A stretch of DNA of 36,150 bases from Oscillospiraceae bacterium (GTDB taxonomy: Bacteria; Bacillota; Clostridia; Oscillospirales; Ruminococcaceae), in assembly GCA_021769525.1 (NCBI GenBank), contig JAETSQ010000003.1, positions 1 through 36,150 of the forward strand, in the 5' to 3' direction. The notes under the pieces were generated by a model. The model was given only the letters and a program-made list of their open reading frames with translations, was not told the origin of the DNA and made no database searches. Shown piece after piece: positions 15,602 through 23,938 of the stretch; positions within the stretch are counted from its first letter, which is position 1; each line of letters begins with the position of its first letter. Position numbers and translations under genes: made by a program.

Positions 15602-17008
15602 TTAGGATTTCTTTTCCAGTTGGTTCAGGCTCATGTCGTTGTAGTCCTTCTCGTTGAAGGTGCCCATCATCTTATCCACTACGATGGCGTTGGTGATGGA
15701 GCCGGTGACGTTGAGCATGGTACGGGGCATATCGATGATGGGATCGATAGCCAGGATGGGGCTGATGCTGGCGAACTGGGCGCCCATGCCCACGCCGGAG
15801 AGGCCGACGGAGGCCGCCATGGTGGCGGTGCCGGGGATGCCGGCGATGCCCAGGGAGCCGATGGCTACGACCACGATGGTCATGATGATCATGGTGACGT
15901 CAATGGGAGTACCGGTGACGTTGCAGACATAGATGATGAGCAGGGAGGGGAAGATACCGGCGCAGCCCTGCATACCGGCGGTGGTGCCGAAGCCGGCCAC
16001 GAAGCTGGCAGTACCCTGATCGACACCCAGCTTCTTGGTGAGGGTCTCGATGGTCATAGGCAGGCAGCCCACGCTGGAACGGGAGGTGAAGGCCAGCAGC
16101 ATGGTGGCGAAGGACTTCTTCATGTAGGCCATGGGGTTGAGGCCGTTGATCACCAGCAGCAGAAGCTGGATGATGAACTGCACCACGGCGGCGATGTAGA
16201 GGGCGATGATGAACTTGCCCACCTCCAGGATGGAGGACAGGCCGCGCTGAGCGATGGTGTTGGCCAGCAGAGCCATGACCGCCCAGGGCATATAGTCCAG
16301 GATCAGCAGCGCCATGTTGATCATGGCCTTGTGGAAGCAGTTGATGAAGTCATACAGGGGCTTGGCAGCCTCTTCGCTCTCGTACTTGATCCACCAGATG
16401 GCCAGGCCCAGGAAGGCGGAGAAGATGACCAGGCCGATGATGTTGCTGTTCACCATGGCGCCCACGATGTTGTTGGGGATCAGGTTGCGGATGGTGGTGG
16501 CGATGGGGGTGATCTCCTTGGCGGTGGAACCCTCGGTGACGATGGTGCCGCCCTTGCCGACGCCCAGCAGCAGGCCGATGACGATGCCGGTGACAGCGGA
16601 GAGGGCCACCATGCCCATGGTGACGATGAGGGTCTTCTTGACCAGGTTGCCCATGGTCTTGCCCTGACCCATGTTGATGACCACCTGGAGGATGGAGAAC
16701 ATCACCAGGGGCACAACGATCATCTGGATCATGCGGATGTAGCCGTTACCGAAGAGATTGTACCAGGTGGTGGTCTCGGCGATAAAGGCGGTCTCCATGG
16801 GGGCATCGGGGAAGCCGGCCACGAACTGCATCACCAGGCCCAGCACCAGGCCCAGGCCGGTGCCGATCATTACCACAACGGCGAAGTCCATGTGCTTCTT
16901 GTGGTACAGGACATGGATGAGATAGAACAGCGCGACGAGGATAACCAGGAAAACGATGGTCCTGATGTCGCTGATCATCAGGAAGTTTTGGAAAAATACA
17001 CCTTGCAT
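15602..17008 (-). CDS. Sodium:dicarboxylate-family symporter, probable L-cystine transporter
   Basis: A 468-aa membrane protein of the DAACS family. The re-entrant loop motif AFTSRSSVGCLPMTIETL and the loop FVAGFGTTAGMQGCAG are closer to the TcyP/YdjN cystine branch than to glutamate or dicarboxylate carriers, and IPGTATMAASVGLSGVG marks the second hairpin. It is the last gene of the operon with a C-S lyase and a CoA-disulfide reductase/rhodanese, which supports cystine. The start at 17008 is chosen because AGAGG lies eight bases upstream and the transmembrane part begins soon after; a longer frame from 17053 lacks a ribosome binding site. Family is certain; the substrate is inference from motif and context. 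Confidence 0.85.
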   Translation of the reverse strand: MQGVFFQNFLMISDIRTIVFLVILVALFYLIHVLYHKKHMDFAVVVMIGTGLGLVLGLVMQFVAGFPDAPMETAFIAETTTWYNLFGNGYIRMIQMIVVPLVMFSILQVVINMGQGKTMGNLVKKTLIVTMGMVALSAVTGIVIGLLLGVGKGGTIVTEGSTAKEITPIATTIRNLIPNNIVGAMVNSNIIGLVIFSAFLGLAIWWIKYESEEAAKPLYDFINCFHKAMINMALLILDYMPWAVMALLANTIAQRGLSSILEVGKFIIALYIAAVVQFIIQLLLLVINGLNPMAYMKKSFATMLLAFTSRSSVGCLPMTIETLTKKLGVDQGTASFVAGFGTTAGMQGCAGIFPSLLIIYVCNVTGTPIDVTMIIMTIVVVAIGSLGIAGIPGTATMAASVGLSGVGMGAQFASISPILAIDPIIDMPRTMLNVTGSITNAIVVDKMMGTFNEKDYNDMSLNQLEKKS

Positions 17009-17076
17009 ACCCAAACCTCTTTCTTTGACCTCAATATTTTTACCGCATTTCAAAAGCTGCGGCTTTTAACTGGAAG

Positions 17077-18771
17077 TTACAGGAAATTGTACTCGGTCAG
17101 GATCTTCTCGCGGCCGGTGGTCTTATCGGTAAAGTATTCGTACCAGCTGATGCCCAGGATGGACCCGGAGATGTTGTAGAGATTATCGAATCCCCGGCCC
17201 TGGAGGGCCATAATGGCGTTGTAGCTCCGCTGGCTGGTGCGGCAGTGGAGGTAGACCGGACGGTCCTTGGGGATCTCGTCGAGCCGCTGGCGCAGCTCCC
17301 CCAGGGGGATGTTCACCGCGCCGATGAGGTGGCCCGCCGCGAACTCTTCGGGGGTGCGCACATCGATGATGCAGGCATGGCTCTCCACCAGGCCCCGGAC
17401 CTCGCTGACATGGACCTGACGGAAGACGCCGTGGAGGACGTTGAGGGCCACCAGGGCGGCCAGATTCACCACATCCCGCGCGGTGCCGAAGACAGGGGAA
17501 TAGCACAGCTCCAGCTCCTTCAGGTCCTCCAGGGTGCCGCCCATGGCGATGAGGGTGGCGATGACATCGATACGCTTATCCACGTTCCCCTTGCCGATGG
17601 CCTGGGCCCCCAGGACCTTCCCGGTGGGCACCTCAAAGACCAGCTTCAGGTGGATGGGAGCGCTGCCGGGCATGATGCCCACCTTGTCCATAGCCATGGT
17701 GTAGACCGAGTCGCAGGGGATGCCGCTGGCCTTGGCGGTCTTCTCGTTCAGCCCCGTGGCGGCAGCATTGAGCCCGAAGATGCGCACCGCGCAGGAACCG
17801 ATGACCCCCTTGCCGCCGCCGGGCTTGCCGTAGATGGCATCCGCCGCCGTCCGGGCCTGGCGCAGGGCGGGCCCCGCCAGGGGGAGCTTGGCCGGCTTGT
17901 GGGTCAGGCTGTTGTAGACCTCGATGGCATCCCCCACCGCGTAGATGTGGGGGTCGCTGGTGCGGAAATCCGCGTCCACCTTGATGGCTCCGGTCTCCCC
18001 CAGCTCCAGCCCCGCCGCCTTGGCCAGGGCGGTCTCAGGCACCACCCCGATGGCCAGCACCACCGCCTGGGCGGTGAGCTCCTTGCCGGAGGCCAGCGTC
18101 ACCTTCTCCGGGGTGATGGCTTTGACGCCGTCCCCCACCCGCAGCTCCACGCCGTTGTCGCAGAGCTCCTTTTGGAGGATCTGGGCCATGTCGTAGTCGA
18201 AGGGGGCCATCACCTGGTCCGCGGCTTCCACCACGGAGACCTTTTTGCCGGCCTCCGCCAGGTTTTCCGCCACCTCCAGGCCGATGAAGCCGCCGCCCAC
18301 CACCACGACATCCCGAACGCCGTCCCGGTTCACATACTGGTCCAGCTTTACGATGTCGTTTACATTGCGCACCGTGAACACATGGGGAAGGTCCACGCCC
18401 TGGATGGACCGCGGGCGGATGGGGCTGGAACCGGGAGAGAGCACCAGCTCGTCATAAGCCTCGTCGTACTCCCGGCCGGATGTCTCCTTGACATGGACCG
18501 TTTTCTTCTCCCGGTCGATGCCAGTGACCTCGCTGTTTGTCCGCACGTCGATGTCATAGGAGGCCTTGAAGCTCCCTGGGGTCATCATGATAAGGTAGTC
18601 CTTATCCTCCACGGTCCGGCTCAGGTAGTAGGGGAGAGAGCAGTTGGAAAAGGAGACGTGCTCCCCCCGCTCAAAGATGGTGATGGAAGCGTCCGCGTCC
18701 AGACGCCGGATCCGGGCCGCGGCGGAGGCGCCGCCGGCGACCCCTCCCACGACCAGTACACGTTTACCCAT
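17077..18771 (-). CDS. CoA-disulfide/persulfide reductase with C-terminal rhodanese domain
   Basis: FAD-dependent pyridine-nucleotide disulfide oxidoreductase fused to a rhodanese, 564 aa. It begins with the FAD motif VVGGVAGGASAAARIRRLD and the single active-site cysteine in FSNCSLPYY (Cys44; homologues usually have NCGLPYY). The NAD(P)H site VVVGGGFIGLEVAENLAEAG is near residue 160, the second FAD motif YAVGDAIEV near 285, and the dimerisation domain to about 445. The rhodanese part has VRTPEEFAAGHLIGAVNIP and active Cys510 in HCRTSQRSY. This architecture is known from CoADR-Rhd/Npsr enzymes, which reduce CoA persulfides or polysulfide with NAD(P)H. Between C-S lyase (14 bases) and symporter (68 bases), it probably handles persulfide from cystine cleavage. 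Confidence 0.92.
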   Translation of the reverse strand: MGKRVLVVGGVAGGASAAARIRRLDADASITIFERGEHVSFSNCSLPYYLSRTVEDKDYLIMMTPGSFKASYDIDVRTNSEVTGIDREKKTVHVKETSGREYDEAYDELVLSPGSSPIRPRSIQGVDLPHVFTVRNVNDIVKLDQYVNRDGVRDVVVVGGGFIGLEVAENLAEAGKKVSVVEAADQVMAPFDYDMAQILQKELCDNGVELRVGDGVKAITPEKVTLASGKELTAQAVVLAIGVVPETALAKAAGLELGETGAIKVDADFRTSDPHIYAVGDAIEVYNSLTHKPAKLPLAGPALRQARTAADAIYGKPGGGKGVIGSCAVRIFGLNAAATGLNEKTAKASGIPCDSVYTMAMDKVGIMPGSAPIHLKLVFEVPTGKVLGAQAIGKGNVDKRIDVIATLIAMGGTLEDLKELELCYSPVFGTARDVVNLAALVALNVLHGVFRQVHVSEVRGLVESHACIIDVRTPEEFAAGHLIGAVNIPLGELRQRLDEIPKDRPVYLHCRTSQRSYNAIMALQGRGFDNLYNISGSILGISWYEYFTDKTTGREKILTEYNFL

Positions 18772-18785
18772 AATCTTAGCTCCTT

Positions 18786-19976
18786 TTATTTCTCAAGCGC
18801 TTTGATGTTGGTAATGATGCGCTCCACGGCGGTCTTGATGTTTTTGGTGTGGGTGGCCTGGTTGATGCGGATAAAGCCGTGGCCGGTGAAGCTGAACCAC
18901 TCGCCCACGTCGCAGGCCAGGCGGCACTTCTTCTGGATGAACTCCTCCACCTTCTCGCCGGGGAGGTAGCCCCGCAGGTCGATCCAGGAGAGGTAGGTGC
19001 CTTCCAGGGGGGTGACAACGATCTTGGGGAGCTCCTTCGCAAAGGTCTCCTTCATGTAGTTGTAGTTGTGGCAGATGAGGGCCTTCACCTGGTCAAAGTA
19101 CTCCTCGCCGCCGCGGTAAGCGGCCTCTACGGCGATGAGGCCCATGAGGTTGGCTTCGGGGGAGCCCACGGTCTTTATGTAGGCATCGTACTTCTCCATC
19201 AGCTTGTCATCAAAGATGACCACGTGGGAGTGGATGAGGCCCGCCAGGTTGAAGGTCTTGGAGGCGGCGTTGAGGATGATGAGGTTGTCCCTGTACTTGC
19301 CGTCCTTAACGTTGGCGGTGGAGATGAAGGGATGGCCCTCGTAGGTGAAGTCCTGATGGATCTCGTCGGCCAGCACCAGCACGTGGTTGCGCTTGCAGAC
19401 CTCCAGGATGCCCTCCAGCTCTTCCATGGTCCAGACACGGCAGACGGGGTTGTGGGGGGTGCAGAAGATGAACATCTCCACCTTGTTCTCCTGGATGGCC
19501 TTTTCGAACTTCTCAAGATCCAGGGTGTAGTGGCCGCCGTTGTTATCCAGGTCGCAGGTGACCAGCTTGCGGCCGGTGTTCAGGATGGCGTCATAGAAGG
19601 GATAGTACACAGGGGGGGTGATGATGATGGAAGCCTCCGGGGAGGTGAAGGTCCGCACCGCGGTGTAGAGGGAGCCCACCACGCCGGTGGCGAAGCGGAT
19701 ATACTCCTTCTTCAGCTCCACGCCGTGGCGCTTCTTCATCCAGTTAAAGAAGGCCTCGTAGTAGTGATCCTCCACACGGCCGTAGCCGAAGACGCCGTGC
19801 TCCACGCGCTTCTGGAGCGCCTCGCGGACGGAAGGCGGAGACTGGATCTCCATGTCCGCAACCCACAGCGCAAGCAGGTCGGGGTCGCCAAAGATGTCCT
19901 GGAGGGAATCCCACTTCAGGGTCCCGGTGCCTCTGCGTTCCACGCAATTTTCCTGACAGAACTTCTCAAAATCCAT
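18786..19976 (-). CDS. PatB/MalY-type PLP-dependent C-S beta-lyase
   Basis: A fold-type I PLP enzyme of 396 aa in the MalY/PatB branch of aminotransferase class I/II. It has ALWVADMEIQSPPSVREAL near residue 40, HGVFGYGRVEDHYYEAF near 60, CTPHNPVCRVW near 172, ADEIHQDFTY near 203 and the PLP lysine Lys240 in NAASKTFNLAG. Such enzymes act as cystathionine or cystine beta-lyases, releasing pyruvate, ammonia and a thiol or persulfide. It is first in the operon, directly behind a strong promoter. The neighbours favour cystine or cysteine as substrate over cystathionine; an aminotransferase role is less likely. AAAGGGG lies nine bases before the ATG. Confidence 0.92.
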   Translation of the reverse strand: MDFEKFCQENCVERRGTGTLKWDSLQDIFGDPDLLALWVADMEIQSPPSVREALQKRVEHGVFGYGRVEDHYYEAFFNWMKKRHGVELKKEYIRFATGVVGSLYTAVRTFTSPEASIIITPPVYYPFYDAILNTGRKLVTCDLDNNGGHYTLDLEKFEKAIQENKVEMFIFCTPHNPVCRVWTMEELEGILEVCKRNHVLVLADEIHQDFTYEGHPFISTANVKDGKYRDNLIILNAASKTFNLAGLIHSHVVIFDDKLMEKYDAYIKTVGSPEANLMGLIAVEAAYRGGEEYFDQVKALICHNYNYMKETFAKELPKIVVTPLEGTYLSWIDLRGYLPGEKVEEFIQKKCRLACDVGEWFSFTGHGFIRINQATHTKNIKTAVERIITNIKALEK

Positions 19977-20020
19977 TACTAAGTACCCCTTTCGTTTTAT
20001 TTACCAGCGCCGCTGGAATA

Positions 20021-20035
20021 GTTTACCCTGTAAAC
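20021..20035. promoter_or_regulatory. Operator-like palindrome at the cystine operon start
   Basis: GTTTAC-CCT-GTAAAC lies only four to eighteen bases downstream of the -10 box of the minus-strand promoter, over the expected transcription start. It is a natural repressor site, probably for the divergent MarR protein. Binding is inference. Confidence 0.5.
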
Positions 20036-20038
20036 CAT

Positions 20039-20067
20039 ATTGTAACCTATGCTACACCCATTGTCAA
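20039..20067 (-). promoter_or_regulatory. Promoter of the C-S lyase/reductase/symporter operon
   Basis: On the minus strand TTGACA (20062-20067), 17-base spacer, TACAAT (20039-20044). The leader is about 55 bases. Confidence 0.88.
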
Positions 20068-20206
20068 TAGGATTGGTGCTGTTTTCATTCAAAAATATTT
20101 TGCTTTTTAATTTAATTATACATTTTGCACAATTGCGTCACGGATTTTTTGGTAGAATTATTTTTTGATTGAACCATTATGCCGGGAAGATCGATTTTGG
20201 TTCATC

Positions 20207-20235
20207 TTGCAAAGAAAACGGAGATGTGCTATGAT
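20207..20235 (+). promoter_or_regulatory. Promoter of the MarR-family gene
   Basis: TTGCAA (20207-20212), 17-base spacer, TATGAT (20230-20235); start of transcription near 20242. It is about 140 bases from the divergent operon promoter. The AT-rich stretch in between holds no further feature I can name. Confidence 0.75.
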
Positions 20236-20268
20236 GAAAGCTACCAAAGGAGCGGGGAGGGAACACGT

Positions 20269-20745
20269 ATGAACCACTCTTCGGAGGCCGACATCAACCA
20301 GGCCTATCAAAAGGTGACAAAGAGGGCAAATATGCTCTACGATTTTGTCATTCTGTACCATAACTATATCTATTCCCAGCACACCTACGAGGCGGAAAAC
20401 TGCAACATGATGGAGGTACACACCCTCACCTACATCGACGACAACCCCGGCGTCACGGCCACCGAGCTATCCAAATTCTGGCACAAGAGCAAAAGCGCCA
20501 TCTCCCAGACCATCAAAAAACTCATTGCCGCCGGGTACGTGGAAAAACGCCATACGGACAACGATAAGAAGACCGCCTGCCTGTATGTGACCGAGAAGGG
20601 AAAGCGCCTTTCCACCGTCCACAAGGCCTACGACGTGGCGGACATCACCCAGACCGCCGCCTACCTCTCGGAGCAGTGCGGCGAGGCGGACCTGGACGCC
20701 TTCTACCGCATCATCGAGCAGTACATCAAGATTTTGAAGGAATGA
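20269..20745 (+). CDS. MarR-family transcriptional regulator
   Basis: A 158-aa winged helix-turn-helix protein. The recognition region is GVTATELSKFWHKSKSAISQ followed by TIKKLIAAGYVEKRHTDNDK and the wing, at about residues 57-105, with flanking dimerisation helices. GGAGCGGGGAGG precedes the ATG at 20269. The frame is open upstream to 20179, but the promoter lies inside that part. It is divergent from the C-S lyase operon and probably controls it; several MarR proteins sense thiol oxidation or persulfide, and this one has Cys47 (in AENCNMMEV), Cys107 and Cys138, but no link can be shown from sequence. Confidence 0.9.
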   Translation: MNHSSEADINQAYQKVTKRANMLYDFVILYHNYIYSQHTYEAENCNMMEVHTLTYIDDNPGVTATELSKFWHKSKSAISQTIKKLIAAGYVEKRHTDNDKKTACLYVTEKGKRLSTVHKAYDVADITQTAAYLSEQCGEADLDAFYRIIEQYIKILKE

Positions 20746-20785
20746 CGTCTTCGCAGCCTGGGACTCTCCCCGGACAAAGCAAAAA

Positions 20786-20823
20786 GGACCCCACCTCCCG
20801 GCGCGAACCGGGGAGCGGGGTCC
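20786..20823. terminator. Hairpin terminator behind the MarR gene
   Basis: GGACCCC (20786-20792) pairs with GGGGTCC (20817-20823), with inner CTCCCGG/CCGGGGAG. Five A precede it, so its T-run is on the minus strand; on the plus strand only CTT follows. It may close transcription from either side. Confidence 0.65.
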
Positions 20824-20843
20824 CTTAATGAGCAGCAGCAAGG

Positions 20844-20869
20844 AAAAAGCCCCCGGCAAAACCGGGGGC
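20844..20869 (-). terminator. Terminator of the lipoprotein gene
   Basis: On the minus strand GCCCCCGG/CCGGGGGC (20849-20856, 20862-20869) followed by five T (20844-20848). Confidence 0.9.
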
Positions 20870-20887
20870 CCTGACTGCGGAGAATGC

Positions 20888-21406
20888 TTACTTGGCGTTG
20901 CCGGCAGCCTTGGTGAGGGTGGCGAAGAAATCGCCGCAGGACATGGTGCAGGAGCTCTTCAGATCCTCGATGTCGGGAACGTTGGTGTGACCGTTGACCT
21001 CGGTGACCTTCATACCGGCGACATCAGCGGGGGTCTTGCCCACGGAATACTTTTCCAGAGCGTCGATCTGCTCGTACCACTCCTTGCCGATGGCGGAAGC
21101 GCCCTTCATGTTGTAGCCTTCCTTCAGCTCCTTCTTGGACTGGATGGAATCCGCAACAGTGACCTTGCCGGCGGCGGTGACAGCGGCCTTGCACTGCATG
21201 ACATCCCAGGACACGCCCACGATCTTGCCGTTGCTGTCCAGAGTGACGGCGCAGGCGGTGACGTCCGCCTGGGTCTTGCCATCGCCGTCAGCGGAAGCAT
21301 CGCCGCCGCTCATGTTGGCGACCATGCCCAGGCCCAGCTTCAGGGAAGGGGCGCTGCAGCCGGCGACCATCAGGAGTACCAGGGTCAAAGCAATCAGTTT
21401 CTTCAT
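20888..21406 (-). CDS. Lipoprotein of unknown function
   Basis: A 172-aa secreted lipoprotein with lipobox VAGC (Cys17). The mature part starts with a Gly/Asp-rich linker and then a domain with ADVTACAVTLDSNGKIVGV, SKKELKEGYNMKG and IGKEWYEQIDALEKYSVGKT. I have a general memory of this GKEWYEQ-type domain in clostridial lipoproteins, often in repeats, with a possible likeness to FMN-binding lipoproteins, but cannot name a function. Cys residues at SCTMSCGDF near the C-terminus could form a disulfide. The start at 21406 is fixed by GGAGGAG upstream; a frame opening at 21451 is rejected. Transcribed alone between its own promoter and terminator. Confidence 0.75.
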   Translation of the reverse strand: MKKLIALTLVLLMVAGCSAPSLKLGLGMVANMSGGDASADGDGKTQADVTACAVTLDSNGKIVGVSWDVMQCKAAVTAAGKVTVADSIQSKKELKEGYNMKGASAIGKEWYEQIDALEKYSVGKTPADVAGMKVTEVNGHTNVPDIEDLKSSCTMSCGDFFATLTKAAGNAK

Positions 21407-21535
21407 GTTCTTCTCCTCCAAAACTTTCTCTTTTTTTGGGGCCCGTCCCACAGCCTGGGGGGATGGAATTATGTATCCGTTTTCTCCCGAAGGAGGGAAG
21501 CCCCTTCGTGCTAAAACTTTAACACGTTGTGTCTT

Positions 21536-21564
21536 ATTATATTGTAACGGACGGAAAATTTCAA
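21536..21564 (-). promoter_or_regulatory. Promoter of the lipoprotein gene
   Basis: On the minus strand TTGAAA (21559-21564), 17-base spacer, TATAAT (21536-21541). Confidence 0.85.
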
Positions 21565-21729
21565 GCCCTATTTCCTAAAAAGCCGCCGATTTATCTGTTT
21601 TGCCCAAATACCTTCCCCAAAAACAGGGAAACCGGTGTTTTTTCCGGCACTTTTTCCGTGCCGCCGGAAACGATCTGGAAAAAAGTGCCTAAAGAGGGAG
21701 ACGGATTTCCTTTTTTCCCGATTTCCCCA

Positions 21730-21758
21730 TTGCCTATAAGGAGATTTTTCTTTATAAT
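21730..21758 (+). promoter_or_regulatory. Promoter of the c-di-GMP phosphorelay operon
   Basis: TTGCCT (21730-21735), 17-base spacer, TATAAT (21753-21758); transcription would start near 21765, giving a leader of about 65 bases. Confidence 0.8.
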
Positions 21759-21829
21759 ATAGGCATGGGAACGTTTTCGAGGCAGATTTGGAAGCTGCCG
21801 ACCATGCTAAGGAGGTGCTTTCCCTTATT

Positions 21830-23938
21830 ATGAACAAGCCAGGGCAGAACCCCCGTATCCTGGTGGCCGATGACTCGGAGATGAACCGGGCTATCCTGGA
21901 AGAGATGCTGGGGGGAGAGTATGATATACTGGAGGCGGAGAACGGCGCGGAGGCGGTGGAGATGATCCGCCTCCACGAGACCGAGCTTTCCCTTGTCCTC
22001 CTGGACATCGTCATGCCGGTGAAGGACGGCTTTGGGGTGCTGGATGAGATGAACCGGAACCGGTGGATCGAAGAGATCCCGGTCATCATGATCTCGGCCG
22101 AGACCAACCCGGATAATATCGAACGGGCCTATGAGCTGGGGGTCACCGACTTTATCAGCCGGCCTTTTGACGCGCTGATCGTGCACCGGCGGGTGGTGAA
22201 CACCATCCTCCTCTACGCAAAGCAGAAAAAGCTCATCAACCTGGTCACCGACCAGATCTACGAAAAAGAGCAGAGCAGCAGCCTGATGATCGACATCCTC
22301 AGCCACATCGTGGAATTCCGCAACGGGGAAAGCGGGCTGCACGTCCGGCACGTGAACCTTCTTACCGCCATGTTCCTGCGGCACCTTACCCAGCATACCG
22401 AGGAATACCGCTTTTCCCGGAGCGAGATCTCCCTCATCAGCACCGCTTCCGCCCTTCATGACATCGGCAAGATCGCTATTGACGAGAAGATCCTCAACAA
22501 ACCCGGCCGCCTGACCACCGAGGAGTTTGAGATCATGAAGACCCACTCCGCCATCGGCGCCCAGATGCTGCAGGATCTGCCCATCCACCAGGAGGAGCCC
22601 CTGGTGAAGGTGGCCTATGAGATATGCCGCTGGCACCATGAGCGGTACGACGGGCGGGGCTATCCCGATGGGCTCAAAGGGGACGAGATCCCCATTACGG
22701 CCCAGATCGTGGCCCTGGCAGACGTTTACGACGCCCTCACCAGCGAGCGGGTGTATAAGCCCGCCTTCTCCCACGAAAAGGCGGTGGAGATGATCCTGAA
22801 CGGGGAGTGCGGGACCTTTAATCCCTTGCTGATGGACAGCCTGCGGGGGCTGGCCGGCAGCATCCAGGAGGAGCTCTTGGGGGATAACCTGGTGCGGGCC
22901 AACCAGCGGGAGATGCGCAACATCGCCGAGGAGCTGCTGCGCCACAAGGAGCTCACCGCCGCGGAGCGGACCCTTCAGCTTTTGGAGCATGAGCGGATGA
23001 AGTACAGCTTCTTTGCCTCCCTCACCAAGGAGATCCAGTTTGAGTACACCGTTGCCCCCGCCATCGTCACCCTCTCTGCCTGGGGGGCCAAGCGCCTGGG
23101 GCTGCCGGACGTTATAATGGACCCTCTGCACAGCGCAGAGGCCCGCGCCCTCCTTTCGGAGGAGGACTGGAAGGGGCTTTCCGAGGCTTTGCGCCACACC
23201 ACCCCGGAAGATCCGGATCTTACATACGATTGTCTCATCCACTACAGCGATGAGCCCCGGTGGGCCAGGATCGTGGCCCGCAGCACCTGGAGCCCGGAGG
23301 AACCGCCGGAGTATACCGGGGTCATAGGCAAGGCCATGGACATCCACGATTCCCGCCTGCGCCTGCGCAAGCTGGAGCAGATGGCCTCCCACGACCCGCT
23401 TACCGGCCTGCTGAACCACTCCGCCGCCCAGGAGCAGATCCGGGCCAGGATGGAGGACGCGCCGGAGCGCAAATACGCCCTGGCTATCCTGGACCTGGAC
23501 CATTTCAAGGCGGCCAACGACACCTTTGGGCATCACTTTGGGGACCGGGTCCTCAGCTTCCTGTCGGATAAGATCCGCCAGGGCATCCGCAGCGGAGACA
23601 TTGCCGCCCGCGTGGGGGGGGATGAGTTCCTCATCTTCCTGGAGTATAAGCAGGAGCTGGAGCCGGTGATCCAACGGATCTACTCCTCCCTGCGGGGGGA
23701 GTACAAGGGGTTCCGCCTTTCGGTCAGCATGGGGATCTCCACCAGCGAGGATGCCGGTATGGATTATGACACCCTGTTCCGCACGGCAGATTCCGCCCTC
23801 TACACCGTTAAACGGGGGGGGAGAGGCGCCTACCGCTTCTACAACCACACCATGGAACGGGCCTTTTCGGTCATTACGCCCATTGAGAACAAAGCCAGTG
23901 AGGAGGAAAGTGAAAATGACGCTAAAGGAATGCTATGA
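21830..23938 (+). CDS. REC - HD-GYP - GGDEF response regulator
   Basis: A 702-aa protein with both c-di-GMP-making and -breaking modules. Receiver domain (5-125) with acidic DD (14-15), phospho-acceptor Asp59 and Ser89; the conserved lysine is replaced by Arg111 (ISRPFD). HD-GYP phosphodiesterase (about 150-345) has HD at 210-211, HHERYDGRGYP (269-279) and ALADVYDALTS. A PAS-like region (about 400-510) precedes the GGDEF cyclase (515-685) with intact GGDEF (596-600) and the inhibitory site RxxD (587-590). Both enzymes therefore look active. ATG 21830 follows AAGGAGGTG by 12 bases; a TTG-started longer frame is less likely. Its end overlaps the HPt gene by 23 bases. It is probably the output of the kinase behind it. 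Confidence 0.92.
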   Translation: MNKPGQNPRILVADDSEMNRAILEEMLGGEYDILEAENGAEAVEMIRLHETELSLVLLDIVMPVKDGFGVLDEMNRNRWIEEIPVIMISAETNPDNIERAYELGVTDFISRPFDALIVHRRVVNTILLYAKQKKLINLVTDQIYEKEQSSSLMIDILSHIVEFRNGESGLHVRHVNLLTAMFLRHLTQHTEEYRFSRSEISLISTASALHDIGKIAIDEKILNKPGRLTTEEFEIMKTHSAIGAQMLQDLPIHQEEPLVKVAYEICRWHHERYDGRGYPDGLKGDEIPITAQIVALADVYDALTSERVYKPAFSHEKAVEMILNGECGTFNPLLMDSLRGLAGSIQEELLGDNLVRANQREMRNIAEELLRHKELTAAERTLQLLEHERMKYSFFASLTKEIQFEYTVAPAIVTLSAWGAKRLGLPDVIMDPLHSAEARALLSEEDWKGLSEALRHTTPEDPDLTYDCLIHYSDEPRWARIVARSTWSPEEPPEYTGVIGKAMDIHDSRLRLRKLEQMASHDPLTGLLNHSAAQEQIRARMEDAPERKYALAILDLDHFKAANDTFGHHFGDRVLSFLSDKIRQGIRSGDIAARVGGDEFLIFLEYKQELEPVIQRIYSSLRGEYKGFRLSVSMGISTSEDAGMDYDTLFRTADSALYTVKRGGRGAYRFYNHTMERAFSVITPIENKASEEESENDAKGML

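Larger units (their letters stand above)
21407..21829. other. Divergent intergenic region, lipoprotein / c-di-GMP genes
   Basis: About 420 bases with a minus-strand promoter at 21536-21564 and a plus-strand promoter at 21730-21758. The minus leader (about 120 bases) has a small CTCC/GGAG hairpin. Between the promoters lies an AT-rich stretch of about 160 bases with phenylalanine- and lysine-rich open frames that lack ribosome binding sites; I see no gene or known riboswitch there. Confidence 0.5.
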
